Below are positions 8,425 through 18,179 of a DNA stretch of 64,000 nucleotides, one piece after another. The stretch's first letter is position 1, and every line of letters begins with the position of its first letter. The stretch comes from Chrysogorgia sp. JL179-B06 (Eukaryota > Cnidaria > Anthozoa > Scleralcyonacea > Chrysogorgiidae). Location of the stretch: positions 144,501 to 208,500 of the forward strand of contig JAYKKM010000452.1 of assembly GCA_035772405.1 (NCBI GenBank). Reading direction: 5' to 3'. A program made the translations under genes and the position numbers. Below the pieces are notes generated by a model. The model was not told the origin of the DNA and ran no database searches. It saw only the letters and a list, made by a program, of their open reading frames with translations.

Positions 8425-8595
8425 ATGGGTTCTTTATTATCAAAAAAAATCCCTCCTATAGTTACGTTGACGTGTATTAATATACAGGATTCATACGATG
8501 TTACTATTGATCGTGTTGATGGTGAAGACGAAAACATAAATAAAAATAAAACGGCGTGTTTTTCTTGTTTTAGAAAAAAAAAAGAAGATGAATGA
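8425..8595 (+). CDS. Small N-myristoylation-signal protein (56 aa)
   Basis: ATG at 8425, TGA at 8593-8595. The protein begins MGSLLSKK, a textbook N-myristoylation signal (Gly2, Ser6, Lys7, Lys8), and ends with CFSCFRKKK, two cysteines beside basic residues as in palmitoylated membrane anchors. No hydrophobic span. Predicted to sit on the inner face of a membrane. It is divergent from the 8070 gene and overlaps the next frame (8588) by 8 bases. Unusual for a Polinton, whose particles are thought to lack envelopes. Role unknown. Confidence 0.6.
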   Translation: MGSLLSKKIPPIVTLTCINIQDSYDVTIDRVDGEDENINKNKTACFSCFRKKKEDE

Positions 8596-8836
8596 TGATC
8601 AGAAAAAATTAAAATATAGTCAAAAAGATATAGATAAAATTGTAAGTTTATTTAATAAGAAAAAAGAAAGTAAGAAAAATGAAAAAATAGACGATTATTT
8701 TTCTGTTAATCATATAGAAACTATTAGTAGAGAAAAATTTTAAGTCACTGAACAACATTTTTCTTTGGATGTTTCACGGGAAAAACGGTTAATTTTATTA
8801 GTTTTATTCAATCGTTATCGTTGGTTTTTTCTTATT
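8588..8836 (+). pseudogene. Short Lys-rich gene with in-frame TAA
   Basis: ATG at 8588 overlaps the end of the preceding gene. The frame gives 51 codons to a TAA at 8741-8743, then stays open for 31 more codons to a TAA at 8837. The peptide is Lys-rich and hydrophilic before the stop and more hydrophobic after it. It could be a genuine 51-aa protein or an 82-aa protein with a nonsense mutation. No family recognised. Confidence 0.35.
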
Positions 8837-11800
8837 TAATTAACATTGCACGGGCAAATGTAAAAAGTGATGACGATTATGTTAGATTTATCTTTAGTAA
8901 TGCGCCAAAAAGTTTTTTCTCTACAGCCGTTTTACCCGTGAAAGACTTTGACGTTAAATATTTCTTAAATATTATGGAAAAATTTATGCAGAGTAATAAA
9001 GAAATAATAGCTAATGGTTGGAATAGTAAGGTAATTGTTCAAACTTTTCCCGCAGGAATAAGTACAAAAAAAAAAAAATAGTGTATTAAGGAAAAAAAGT
9101 ATTTACAATAGTTTGAATAAGGGAAATGCTACAGATAAAGGCGGTGTGAAAAGTAATGTAAAAAAATATGGTCGTAAATTTCGCACGGGTGTATTTTATA
9201 TTCTTAGCCATGTATTATTTCGTACAGTGAAAGATTGTTGTTTTGCTTTAGCAATATTAGTGGGTTTATCATTTTTAAAACAAGACTATAAATATTTTAT
9301 AATGAAAAGAAAACCAAATAAACCCGTTGATGATTTATTTACGTGTGAAGAAATTCGAAATGTATATCGGGAATGTGGGATCCCCGAGAGTAATGTTGAT
9401 GCTACACAGTTTAATTTTGTATATAATAATTATTTAAAAAAACAGGGTGTTGATTTGTTAGTGTATGCTGACACTCATTCCGATAATATAATTTATGATT
9501 CACGAACTGATAGTGAAGGTAATCTTATTAAATTGACTAATGAAATTGTATGTTTATGGTTAAATAATAATCATTACGATGTAGTCTTCAGCATAAAGGA
9601 ATTTTCTAAACTCAGCACCAGTTCTTTTTGTGTTAAATGTATGAGTTATTTTACACGCCATGAATTAGGCTTTGGCCCATTGTGCTAAAAAAATTGGCAT
9701 ATTATGCTAATAGCACTGCTCTCAATTTTGCCTAATTATGCTAAAAATTATGCTAGAATTCACAAATTATGCTCGATATTCTCACATAAATGCTCGATAT
9801 TCTCACAGATTCTTACATAAATTCAACAACTCAAAAAATGTTTGACGCCATTTTGGCAGTAGTGTTTACAACCTCGTGGCTCGTTCCCAGGCGTTTTGCT
9901 CGGCAGTTCAGGTGTACAGTGTACTGCAGTGCACAGTCTGCACTACTACTGCCCACAATGAAAGTGAAACTATGAAAGCGGTCTTGTAACAAGTTTCTGA
10001 CTTTCTAGACTACCAAATGAGTAATATTAACTTTTATGCTTAAAAAAGTGCTAAAATTTTAGGATTATGCTCGAGCAGTGCTCGTTTTAGAAATTATGCT
10101 TTTTTGCTCCCATTATGCTAAAAATTATGCTGGCACAATGGGCCAAAGCCTACCATGAATATGTCGATAATCACCTATGTGCTACAAATAACTTAACTTG
10201 TTTACGATGTTATAAATATCCGAATAATTGTAAAGATAAAAATAATAAACTTATTTGTAGCAGTTGTGATATAATTTTTTATGATGAAAATTGTTTTACA
10301 AATCATTTAACAAATAAAATTTTTAAACCTTCTCATAGTAATTATAACCGTTTAACACCTTGTCAATATTTTTTATTGTAAAACCTGTAACAAAATTTGT
10401 CCTCGATTCTTTTTCATTTTTTCTAATAAAACAATTAAACATGATTGTAGCAAACGATTTTGTTTTCATTGTGATAAATACATGAAACAACCTCATTTTT
10501 GTTATGTGAAACCCCTTTCACTTGAATATAACAAGAGGAAAGAAAGTGAACCCACTTTATTTTTTTTTGATTTTGAAACAAAAGTAACCGAAACTAAATT
10601 GCTCTTACCGTTTTATTGTATCGTTCAAAAGGTATGTAAAAAATGTCAACATATTGAATTTAAAAAAACAAAAATATTTGAAAAAAAGGATCAAGAAATT
10701 ATCGATAATACTATTGAAAAAGTTAGTTGTTGTGGGAATAGACAATTTATTTTTGATAACAATGTTATTGAAACTTTATGTGAATTTATGTTTGAACAAA
10801 CAAATTCAGTTTGGATAGCTCATAACGGGGGTAGATTTGATACTATTTTTATTTTAAAATATCTTTTAGAAATAAAACAGATAATGCCGAATACTATAAT
10901 GAACGGTACAAAAATAATGAGTTTAATAATTAAAGAACAAAATATTAGAATCCTCGATAGTTATTTGTTTTTTAGTATGAAATTAGCGGATATTCCAAAA
11001 GCAATGGATCTTCAAGGGGAATGTAAGGGATTTCATCCTTATGAATTTTACGATTTAACTTATGAGGGTGAAATTGTAGATCGGAAATTTTTTGATACGA
11101 AACATATGAATACAGCAACACTTAATGAATTTTAAAAATGGTATTTAGAAAAAAAGAAAGAGAAATATATATTTCGTAAAGAGATTTATTATTATTGTTG
11201 TAGTGATGTAGATATTTTAAGAAAGGGATGTGTTAAATTTTCTACAATGATCGGTACCATAGGTCATATTACCCCCTTTTATGCAAAGAATTGTATTACG
11301 ATTGCTAGTTTAGCTTTGAAAGTGTATAGACTTAATTTTAAAAAAAAAAATTGTGTAGGAATTATTCCTGCGTCGGGGTATAGGGGGGTGTAAAACAGAG
11401 TTTAATTGCTATTGATTGGTTAGATGAAATTAATCGAGAATTAGGAGGAAATTTAGAATATATCTGTTCACAAAATGGTGAGAAAAAAATTCTAGGACGT
11501 TTTGTCGATGTTTTTTATAATGAAACGATATATCAATTTCATGGTTGTTTTTATCACGGATGTCCCAAATGTTTTGACCCCTATGCATTAAACGTTCTTA
11601 CAAACGAAAAATTTAGTAATTTATATGCAAATACGCAACGTTTTTCTTGGACAATAAAAAATGCCGGTTACAAATTAATCGAGATGTGGGAATGTGATTA
11701 TTTAGAAGAAAAAAAATATACACAGAAACAATTAATTGAAAAGAAAAGAAAATTTTATCCGTTTACTCCTTTAACACCACGTGACGCATTATATGGTGGA

Positions 11801-13129
11801 CGAACTTCCCCCGTATGTTTATTTAAAGAAACAAAACCCAACGAACGAATAAGTTACGTAGATTTTACATCGCTATACCCTCATGTACAAAAAAATTATG
11901 ATTTTCCTGTAGGGCATCCTACTATTTAACTGGGGAAAGATTGTAATAAAATAAAAATCAAGGACATATTTGGTTTAGTAAAATGTTGTATTTCACCTCC
12001 TCGAAATATTTACTTTCCTGTTTTCCCTGTTAGAATAGATGGGAAATTATTATTTCCATTATGTTATAAATGTGCTGTGGATAAATGTAATAAATGTGAA
12101 CATAATGAAAGCGATCGATACTTGACGGGTACTTGGACTAATGTTGAGATTAATGTTGCTATAGATAGGGGATATAAAATAATTGCTCTTTACGAAATAT
12201 ATCATTTTGAACGCAAAGAAAAAATCTTTTCACAATACGTAAATCAATTTTTAAAAATCAAACAAGAATCTTCAGGAATTCCTACGGATTGTTTGAACGC
12301 AGATGGAAGTAAAAATGATGATAAAATTAAACAGTATTGTAATGATTATTTAAAAAATGAAAATGTTTATTTAGATAAAGACAAAATAGAGAAAAATCCC
12401 GGATTAAGAACTATTGCAAAAACATTTTTAAATTCGTTATGGGGAAAATTTGCCCAAAACGAAAATAATACACAAGTGTGTTTTTTAAACGATTATGAAG
12501 AATTATTAAATATTGCCAATGATAAAAGTAAAAAATTAACATCGATGGAATTTATAAACGAAACATTATTACGTTGTACATATGAAAAAATTGATGATGC
12601 AACAACCCCTCTAAAAACGGAAAATGTAATCATTGCATGTTTTGTTACTGCATATGCACGTTTGAAATTATACGAGTTACTCGTTAAATTAGACGATCGC
12701 GTTTTATATTTTGATACAGATTCTGTTATTTATATATCTGATGAAAATAATTATACTGATGTTAAAACGGGAAATTATTTAGGAGATTTAACGAATGAAT
12801 TAAATGAAAATGAATGGATAACAAATTTTTGTTCAACGGGTCCAAAATGTTACGCGTATATAACTAATTTAAATCAGGAATGTATTCATGTCAAAGGTTT
12901 TACTTTAAAAAATGAAACAACAAAAGAAAAATTGAATTTTTTATCCTTGACACAATGTGTTAAAAATCAAGATCAGATCATCGAAATTAAATATCACAAT
13001 AAAATATGTAAAGATAAACTTAATCATATTTTTATTGAGGATGAAATAAAAAAATTTTCATTTACATTTAATAAACGTGTTGTTAAAAATAATTTTAATA
13101 CGATTCCGTTTGGATTTTTAGATAACTGA
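8752..13129 (+). pseudogene. polB: Protein-primed DNA polymerase B, broken by stops, frameshifts and a hAT insertion
   Basis: Replicative polymerase of Polintons, which primes on a terminal protein. Domains in order: N-terminal region (8821-9081 and 9083-9665), a Cys/His zinc-knuckle region (9640-9660 and 10153-10480), a 3'-5' exonuclease (DFETKV near 10566, WIAHNGGRFDT near 10810, YCCSDVDIL near 11200), and the polymerase (motif A region DFTSLYPH near 11868, NSLWGKF near 12430, DTDS near 12715). Defects: a stop at 9079, frameshifts near 9082, 10379 and 11390, in-frame TAAs at 11133 and 11927, and a 487-bp hAT element at 9666-10152. No intact start is visible. The element cannot make this protein as it stands. 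Neighbouring ATPase and capsid genes remain intact. Confidence 0.92.
9666..10152. mobile_element. Non-autonomous hAT-type MITE inside polB (487 bp)
   Basis: Terminal inverted repeats TAGGCTTTGGCCCATTGTGC at 9666 and its complement ending at 10152. Both sides carry the 8-bp target duplication CCATGAAT (9658-9665 and 10153-10160), the hallmark of hAT transposition. The interior is non-coding, with many copies of ATTATGCT. The polymerase zinc-knuckle coding resumes directly after the element. Confidence 0.93.
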
Positions 13130-13130
13130 A

Positions 13131-13808
13131 ATGAACAATGTTTCATTACCATTTCAAAACCCTTTTATGTTAACGTTATGTGGTCCTAGTCAAAGCGGGA
13201 AAACATATTGGATATTACAATTATTGAAAAATATTAACATTATGATTACACCAGCAATTGTTAAAATTGTTTATTTATATTCAATTTATCAACCTCTGTA
13301 CGCTGAAATGAAAAAAGTTCTTGCGGAAAAAACAGATATTAGTGTTGAATTTATCGATTGTCAAAAGGGTATTCCCCGCATTACCGATATACAAACGAAT
13401 ACCCGTGAAAATACGTTAATAATATTAGATGATCTCATGTTAGTTGCAACATCATCAAAAGAAAGTCTTGAAAGAATAGATAATATTGCAACTCAAGATG
13501 TCCATCATCGTAATATTAGTGTTATGTTTACATGTCAAAATTTAACATATGGTAATGGTAAATTGCGAAATTTACGTGTCAATAGTCAATATTATGTTAT
13601 GTTTAAAAATTTAAGCGATTATAATAATATGTATACGATATGTGATAATAAAAAAATTAATAGAAATAGATTTAATAAAGTATTAAGTGAAATTAATGAG
13701 AAACACTATGGTTATTTGGTATTTGATAATTGTAGAAAAGGGTATGAAAATTGTAGAATTAGAACCAACGTATTTCCACATGAATCAACGATAATCTATG
13801 ATTTGTAA
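13131..13808 (+). CDS. A32-like/FtsK-HerA-type genome packaging ATPase (225 aa)
   Basis: Powers DNA entry into the capsid in Polintons and related double jelly-roll viruses. The Walker A motif is GPSQSGKT (residues 18-25). Walker B is TLIILDDLM (about 99-107). A conserved Gln/Asn (FTCQN, about 141) follows as expected of a sensor strand, and HHRN precedes it. Length fits the family's 200-250 residues. ATG at 13131, two bases after the polymerase stop, indicates a shared transcript. The frame is intact. Confidence 0.92.
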   Translation: MNNVSLPFQNPFMLTLCGPSQSGKTYWILQLLKNINIMITPAIVKIVYLYSIYQPLYAEMKKVLAEKTDISVEFIDCQKGIPRITDIQTNTRENTLIILDDLMLVATSSKESLERIDNIATQDVHHRNISVMFTCQNLTYGNGKLRNLRVNSQYYVMFKNLSDYNNMYTICDNKKINRNRFNKVLSEINEKHYGYLVFDNCRKGYENCRIRTNVFPHESTIIYDL

Positions 13809-13930
13809 ATAAATATAAAAAGAAAAATTAATGTTTGTTAAAAAAATTAAGAGTTGTTGAAAATCGTTTTTTTTAAAAAGTATATATAGTATGGGGTGTG
13901 TATATTGTGTATGAACTTTTTTTAAAAAAC

Positions 13931-14134
13931 ATGGCAAGGAGACGATATAGAAGGAGTTCTAGAAAAAACAAACAAAAAGGGGGTAGTGTTCTAGATTTTT
14001 TGGGACCGTTGGGATCAATAGTTGGAAATCAATTGGAAATTGGTATTCGAAAAAGAAAAAGAAAACCAAAAAGGACTGTTCGAAAAAGAAAACAAAAAGG
14101 AGGTTTTTATATTAGCGATTTAGGTCTTTGGTAA
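13931..14134 (+). CDS. Small basic core/pX-like protein with two QKGG sites (67 aa)
   Basis: Begins MARRRYRRSSRKNK and is over one third Lys/Arg. KQKGG occurs twice, the first followed by a hydrophobic, possibly amphipathic segment (SVLDFLGPLGSIVG) and the second near the C-terminus. This resembles adenovirus-type core or cement precursors cleaved after Gly-Gly. An upstream alternative start at 13898 exists, but the ATG at 13931 fits the basic start better. It follows the ATPase and converges with the protease. Role as DNA-condensing core protein is inferred. Confidence 0.65.
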   Translation: MARRRYRRSSRKNKQKGGSVLDFLGPLGSIVGNQLEIGIRKRKRKPKRTVRKRKQKGGFYISDLGLW

Positions 14135-14181
14135 AAATAAAAATAAATAAACCCCTGTAAATAATTAATGTTTTTGTTTAA

Positions 14182-14793
14182 TTAAAAAATGGCATTATTA
14201 AAACTAAAAGATGACTGATTGTTATTACTCTTACAATTTTTTTTACATTTTTTATTATATATTCCTACGAGTACACTACCTAAAATTGTTTCTATTTTTT
14301 TTTTTAATTTAATATCGTTTTTTAGTTTAATACGTTCATTTTTAAATATTTTTTGTTTATTATTATTTTCGAATTCATTTCGACATTGATTGTATAAATA
14401 TAATAAACTCCAATTTCCACACACTGCAGTATTTTTGGATTGTAATTGTTTACTTTGAATATATTGAAATGTTAGTCCTTTTTTTACACTATAATCATAC
14501 CAATATTCACGTTTATAAAACGAGACATCTGTTGCAAAACTATCAAAAAAATTCATATGTTTTTCTTTATCCACCCATATAGCAACCCAATGTTGACCGT
14601 TTTGATCTGCTTCATCCGTATTCCAAATCCAACACGAGGGATAATAAATTTTTTTAGGAAAAATATTTGCAGGAAATGTACCCAAATAATATTTATTTAA
14701 AAATTTATTTATTTTTGAAATTTTATTAATCTCGTTCGTAAATAAAAATTGGGTTAAAAAACAATGTAAATTCATTGATTTTTGCGTCGCCAT
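14182..14793 (-). CDS. Adenain-like cysteine protease (203 aa)
   Basis: Maturation protease of the adenovirus/Ulp1 type. The catalytic pattern is visible: His in GQHWVAIWV (about residue 68), an Asp in NFFDSFATD (about 82), Gln in KQLQSKN, and Cys in AVCGNWSLLYLY (about 125), in the order His-Asp/Glu-Gln-Cys. Length matches adenain (about 204). The first 22 bases overlap the end of the 14772 gene. Likely substrates are the Q-K/R-G-G-containing basic proteins at 7210, 13931 and 17526. The frame is intact. Confidence 0.9.
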   Translation of the reverse strand: MATQKSMNLHCFLTQFLFTNEINKISKINKFLNKYYLGTFPANIFPKKIYYPSCWIWNTDEADQNGQHWVAIWVDKEKHMNFFDSFATDVSFYKREYWYDYSVKKGLTFQYIQSKQLQSKNTAVCGNWSLLYLYNQCRNEFENNNKQKIFKNERIKLKNDIKLKKKIETILGSVLVGIYNKKCKKNCKSNNNQSSFSFNNAIF

Positions 14794-15008
14794 TTTCTTC
14801 GTGTTGTATAGGGTGGCTTTGAGGGTATAGGAATGTGGGTGGTGAGTGATGTAGATGGTTCTTCGTTACTCGCAAGACCCGAAGTGGTTTTTCCCAAATT
14901 TATATAACGTTGTCGTAATTTTATATTACGTATATAATAGGCAGGCATATGTAATTTTTTCAATTCTTTTAAAGCAGCCGTCTGCTTTTGTTGTGTAAGA
15001 TTGAACAT
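14772..15008 (-). CDS. Hypothetical small capsid-region protein (78 aa)
   Basis: Lies directly upstream of the protease with a 22-base overlap. The N-terminal half is a charged helix (QKQTAALKELKKLHMP), then a Ser/Thr/Pro-rich tail ending in basic RRKWRRKNQ. No known family. Its place in the morphogenesis cluster suggests a minor virion or assembly protein. Confidence 0.55.
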   Translation of the reverse strand: MFNLTQQKQTAALKELKKLHMPAYYIRNIKLRQRYINLGKTTSGLASNEEPSTSLTTHIPIPSKPPYTTRRKWRRKNQ

Positions 15009-15117
15009 GTTTTGTTTGCTGACATTATGCGTTAAATCGTATAATAAATCATGATGGTTTATTGCAACACCGTTTATTTTTATTATATCTGTACCCCCAA
15101 TTTTAATTTTTTTCCTT

Positions 15118-15459
15118 TCAAGAAATTATTTTAATTCTTTGTTGACCACTTGTCACAGTCGGTGTTTTCCTTACCTCGGGTGATTCATCATTGGTCACCT
15201 CATTTTCAAGTTCATTACTTTTTCTTTTCATATTTTGTTGTCTTTTTAAAAAACTAACCATACTCTCTGCGACACGTTGATCATTATTAACTTTTTTCAT
15301 TTCTTCTTTCATTTTATTTTTACTTTCAATAAGATCGAAATTATTTTTGTTGTTAATTCCCTGCAATAATTTTTCGTTTTCATGATCAGTTTTGATTAAA
15401 TCTAAAATTTCATTTAATTTACTCGGATTAATTAATTGCATTTTATTTACTTCGGTCAT
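15118..15459 (-). CDS. Hypothetical coiled-coil protein of the capsid cluster (113 aa)
   Basis: Helical, rich in Lys, Glu and Asn, with a likely coiled coil at residues 20-85 and a Ser/Thr/Pro tail. The ATG at 15459 follows a broken coding stretch (15444-15757). Possibly a scaffold or tegument-like protein; no sequence family recognised. Confidence 0.5.
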   Translation of the reverse strand: MTEVNKMQLINPSKLNEILDLIKTDHENEKLLQGINNKNNFDLIESKNKMKEEMKKVNNDQRVAESMVSFLKRQQNMKRKSNELENEVTNDESPEVRKTPTVTSGQQRIKIIS

Positions 15460-15757
15460 TTTTTTTTATTTGTTGGTTAAGTAATTTGTAAGCTTTTTGA
15501 TATATGTTGATTATACGAAAATCCTCAGATAATAATATTTTTAAATCTTTTTATTTTATTTTGTTCTTTGAAAACTTATTCAAAATATATTTATTATCAC
15601 TGGAAAGTTGGATAGAAATTTTTTTATTTAAAATATTTTTAGCAATGTATTGTAATTTATTAATTAATTGAGAATCTAACAACGTATTTTTTTTATCAAT
15701 ATCTGCTTTAAGATATTTTTTTAACGATGGTAAAAAATCCTTTTTTTTTTTTCAAAA
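15444..15757 (-). pseudogene. Broken capsid-cluster gene (poly-A frameshift, in-frame TAA)
   Basis: A frame open from about 15757 encodes an AT-rich helical protein, is interrupted by TAA at 15551-15553, and continues open to the start of the next gene. The upstream end falls in a run of 12 A (minus strand) after GCTTTTGAA, where a slip would connect it to further coding sequence. No ATG. Likely a decayed gene in this copy; an intact relative elsewhere would settle it. Confidence 0.4.
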
Positions 15758-15771
15758 GCTTTTTTCTTTAT

Positions 15772-16005
15772 TTAATTTAATTGAACTAATGTTTCTAAAA
15801 ATTTTAAATCATCTTCGCAACTTGATGAAGAAGAAGTAACGGAACTTTCACTATCCATTTCATCACTAACATCATCGCTAACAACATCGCTATCATTTTC
15901 GCTATCAACTTCATCCTCCTCATCATCATCATCTCTTGAATTATCATTTTTTTCGTCTTTTTTTACCTCTTCTTTTTTTAATTCATCATTTTTTTCTTCA
16001 TTCAT
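15772..16005 (-). CDS. Acidic low-complexity protein (77 aa)
   Basis: Composed mainly of Asp, Glu, Ser and Lys, with runs such as RDDDDEEDE and SSSSSCEDD. The C-terminus is a short helix (LKFLETLVQLN). Such acidic proteins can act as chaperones for basic core proteins; here that is only inference. It may have been longer, since a poly-A slip follows its stop. Confidence 0.45.
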   Translation of the reverse strand: MNEEKNDELKKEEVKKDEKNDNSRDDDDEEDEVDSENDSDVVSDDVSDEMDSESSVTSSSSSCEDDLKFLETLVQLN

Positions 16006-16019
16006 TTTTTTTATGCGTA

Positions 16020-16181
16020 AACTGAAAACGGTGGAAATACAAGAATATGTTCACGATTTAGGGGTATTTTGTTAACAACTGTTTTTTATATTTTTGGTTT
16101 ATTTATTCTATTCTTTGTTGTAATGGGTTTTGTGTTCTTCATTTTTTTTGTACATCCCCTTGTCACAAATGTTGATAATTA
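16020..16181 (+). CDS. Possible small membrane protein (about 53 codons)
   Basis: A plus-strand frame encodes a single very hydrophobic span of roughly 25 residues (VFYIFGLFILFFVVMGFVFF) with a short hydrophilic tail. There is no ATG at its beginning; an ATG in another frame at 16010 could join it by a one-base shift. It opposes all neighbouring genes, so it may be spurious. Confidence 0.25.
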
Positions 16182-16261
16182 AATGCTGTGTAATAATCTT
16201 GCAGGGGTATTTAATCCCACTCTAATTTCATTTCGAAATTCACCAACAAATATTAACGCAC

Positions 16262-17512
16262 CTACAACTGTATTTTGATAAAAAAATGAAAATCCACATT
16301 AACATTTCTCGATGGTCTTATGGGTAATACTGCAAGATGAGAGTCTCTATTATCTGTTAAATCAAATGCTAATATAGAATACCCGTTTATAAAGTCATTA
16401 TAAGTCATGGGCATTTCTGAATAGTTGCGATTTAATACCGAACGTAATTTTGAGTAAGCTTCAGCATGATTTTCAATTCTCCCGACAACAGCGTTATTTA
16501 CTGAAACTTCAACATTATCATAATTAGGCCAGTTAAACTCAAAAATATTATGAGTATATGATCCGTTCCAATTTGCTAATGGGGAAAATACAATATATAA
16601 ACGTGTAGGAACGCTACCATTAAACACATCGATTACTTGATGTGAATTTCGTCCTGCAGCTAATGATTCAGTAATACAATGATAATTGGTTGTATAATAT
16701 AGTGTTTCTTTATTATGGGTCACCATCCCTATATTAAGCGCATTTGATAATTGTTTTTTGGGTTTAAATACAGGAATTTTTATTTTAAAATCGTCTAGGG
16801 TAATTATAGTATCAGCAACGGGCATATTCGCATGATCGGCACCCATCATTACAATTGTATTTAGTGCACGCGTTAAACGTAATTCAACTTTATACGCTGT
16901 GGGAATATATATTTCAGAACCACCTTCGCTAAATAATGAACAATCAATCTCATCTATCAAATTCTGCGATTGATTTTGAAATGCAATTGTTTTTTGTCTC
17001 CCTCCTGCATTTACGACCGCAGTTCCATTCGTGAAACCCGCGATACTGCTCATATGTGTGGCTGTATCTAAATATGCTAAATTAAGCTCTTTAGAATCTT
17101 TATATCCCGACGGTGTTTGATGCGTTATAAATTCTATCCATGATGCAAAATGTGCAAAATTATCTGATGGTGTAATTAAATTTTCATTTATTTTTAATTC
17201 TTTTGTTTTCCACATTGTACGAAGGGGTGATGAAATCATCGAAAACCCCGATGCTGCAGGTGCTATAACTCCAGCAGCATTTCTAATCGATACTCTAGCC
17301 ATTATTTTAGCATCACTTGTTTTCATTAATCCAACGGCGTTCCCATGTCTTGTAAACGTGTATACTGTCGATTGATTATCGACAGGCGTTGCAATAATTT
17401 CAGTTTGACGACATTCCGTAAACGTATCATTATAGGGTGATGAAGTAAAAAATTGTAAAGGCTCGCTAAATAATATGTAATTTTTTTCCACATCTTCAAT
17501 TTTTTTACTCAT
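16262..17512 (-). CDS. Major capsid protein, double jelly-roll type (416 aa)
   Basis: Polinton hexon-like major capsid protein. The C-terminal region has the signature I-D-V-F-N-G-S-V-P-T-R-L followed by NWNGSYTHNIFEFNWPNYDNVEV, matching the F-x-G-x-V-P-x-R-L ... NG-x-Y-x-x-N-x-F-x-F segment of capsid proteins in this class (annotated in many animal genomes as F54H12.2-like). The sequence is beta-rich with no membrane span. The start MSKKIEDVEKN at 17512 is preferred over an upstream extension that would overlap the next gene's coding region. Intact. Together with the protease, ATPase and capsid-module genes it forms the morphogenesis set. Confidence 0.85.
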   Translation of the reverse strand: MSKKIEDVEKNYILFSEPLQFFTSSPYNDTFTECRQTEIIATPVDNQSTVYTFTRHGNAVGLMKTSDAKIMARVSIRNAAGVIAPAASGFSMISSPLRTMWKTKELKINENLITPSDNFAHFASWIEFITHQTPSGYKDSKELNLAYLDTATHMSSIAGFTNGTAVVNAGGRQKTIAFQNQSQNLIDEIDCSLFSEGGSEIYIPTAYKVELRLTRALNTIVMMGADHANMPVADTIITLDDFKIKIPVFKPKKQLSNALNIGMVTHNKETLYYTTNYHCITESLAAGRNSHQVIDVFNGSVPTRLYIVFSPLANWNGSYTHNIFEFNWPNYDNVEVSVNNAVVGRIENHAEAYSKLRSVLNRNYSEMPMTYNDFINGYSILAFDLTDNRDSHLAVLPIRPSRNVNVDFHFFIKIQL

Positions 17513-17525
17513 TTTTTTTTTTTTT

Positions 17526-17687
17526 TTAAACGTTAATTTTAAGAATATTTGAAAGTGTTCCCAACACTTGAGGAAGAAACATACCCAGTGCCAATGCTCC
17601 ACCAAAACCTCCTTTTTGTATTTTTCTTCTACGTTTTCTTATTCCTCTTTTGTTTTTTCTTTTTTTGATATATTTTTTACGCGTCAT
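17526..17687 (-). CDS. Small basic pX/pVI-like protein with IQKGG site (53 aa)
   Basis: ATG at 17687. The first 24 residues are almost all Lys/Arg, then IQKGGFGGALALG and a hydrophobic C-terminal helix. The same Q-K-G-G boundary between a basic arm and a hydrophobic segment occurs in the 13931 protein. Located immediately upstream of the major capsid gene. Predicted core or membrane-lytic peptide precursor; the cleavage is inferred. Confidence 0.6.
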   Translation of the reverse strand: MTRKKYIKKRKNKRGIRKRRRKIQKGGFGGALALGMFLPQVLGTLSNILKINV

Positions 17688-17839
17688 TTATTTTATTTTT
17701 AAAAAACAACAATAACCACAACAACAATAAAAATAATAATAATATACACAACATTATGATTTTTTTATATAACTTTTTTTTTATTTATACTTTTTTTTAC
17801 ACAGTCTATCTATTTTGTAAAAACGTATTACATTTGGAT
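17688..17839. other. AT-rich gap in capsid cluster
   Basis: About 150 bases of poly-A/T-rich sequence with no credible gene. Confidence 0.5.
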
Positions 17840-18064
17840 CTATTTTTTTTCTCTTTTTTTATTATCACTTGTATAATAAGTATCTAAATTTAAATTTGAG
17901 GGTAATCCCACACCCTCATTTAATAAAATTTCTTTCTTAGTTGGATTTTCTTTATTTTTTCTTTTCACAACGAAATATGATAAGGAATAATTTTTTCCAC
18001 GATTTCTACCGTTTAACAATTCAGTATAATCTTCTACGGATAGTTCATTTATTTTTTCAGTCAT
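17840..18064 (-). CDS. Hypothetical small protein (74 aa)
   Basis: The start at 18064 (MTEKINELS) is preferred over an upstream ATG because it overlaps the previous stop in the ATGACTGA style used by this cluster. Hydrophilic, Lys/Asn-rich, ending in a basic tail. No family recognised. Confidence 0.5.
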   Translation of the reverse strand: MTEKINELSVEDYTELLNGRNRGKNYSLSYFVVKRKNKENPTKKEILLNEGVGLPSNLNLDTYYTSDNKKREKK

Positions 18065-18179
18065 TATTTTTTTCTTCAAATAAATTTATATATATCTTAA
18101 TTTCTTCACCTTTTAACGGCACGTTATTCTCATAGTTAATAAAGAACTGTAGTGATTGTTTAGCCTCTTTATCACTCAT
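18057..18179 (-). CDS. Hypothetical very small protein (40 aa)
   Basis: ATG at 18179 overlaps the preceding stop (TTATGA) and its own stop overlaps the next start by 8 bases, so it sits in a chain of overlapping cistrons. Acidic, mixed helix/strand. The chain is the main support; no family recognised. Confidence 0.4.
   Translation of the reverse strand: MSDKEAKQSLQFFINYENNVPLKGEEIKIYINLFEEKNND

Noticed and set aside
17513..17605. N-terminal extension of the major capsid protein
   Set aside because: It would overlap the small basic gene at 17526-17687 and reads through an A-run; the ATG at 17512 gives a normal capsid start.
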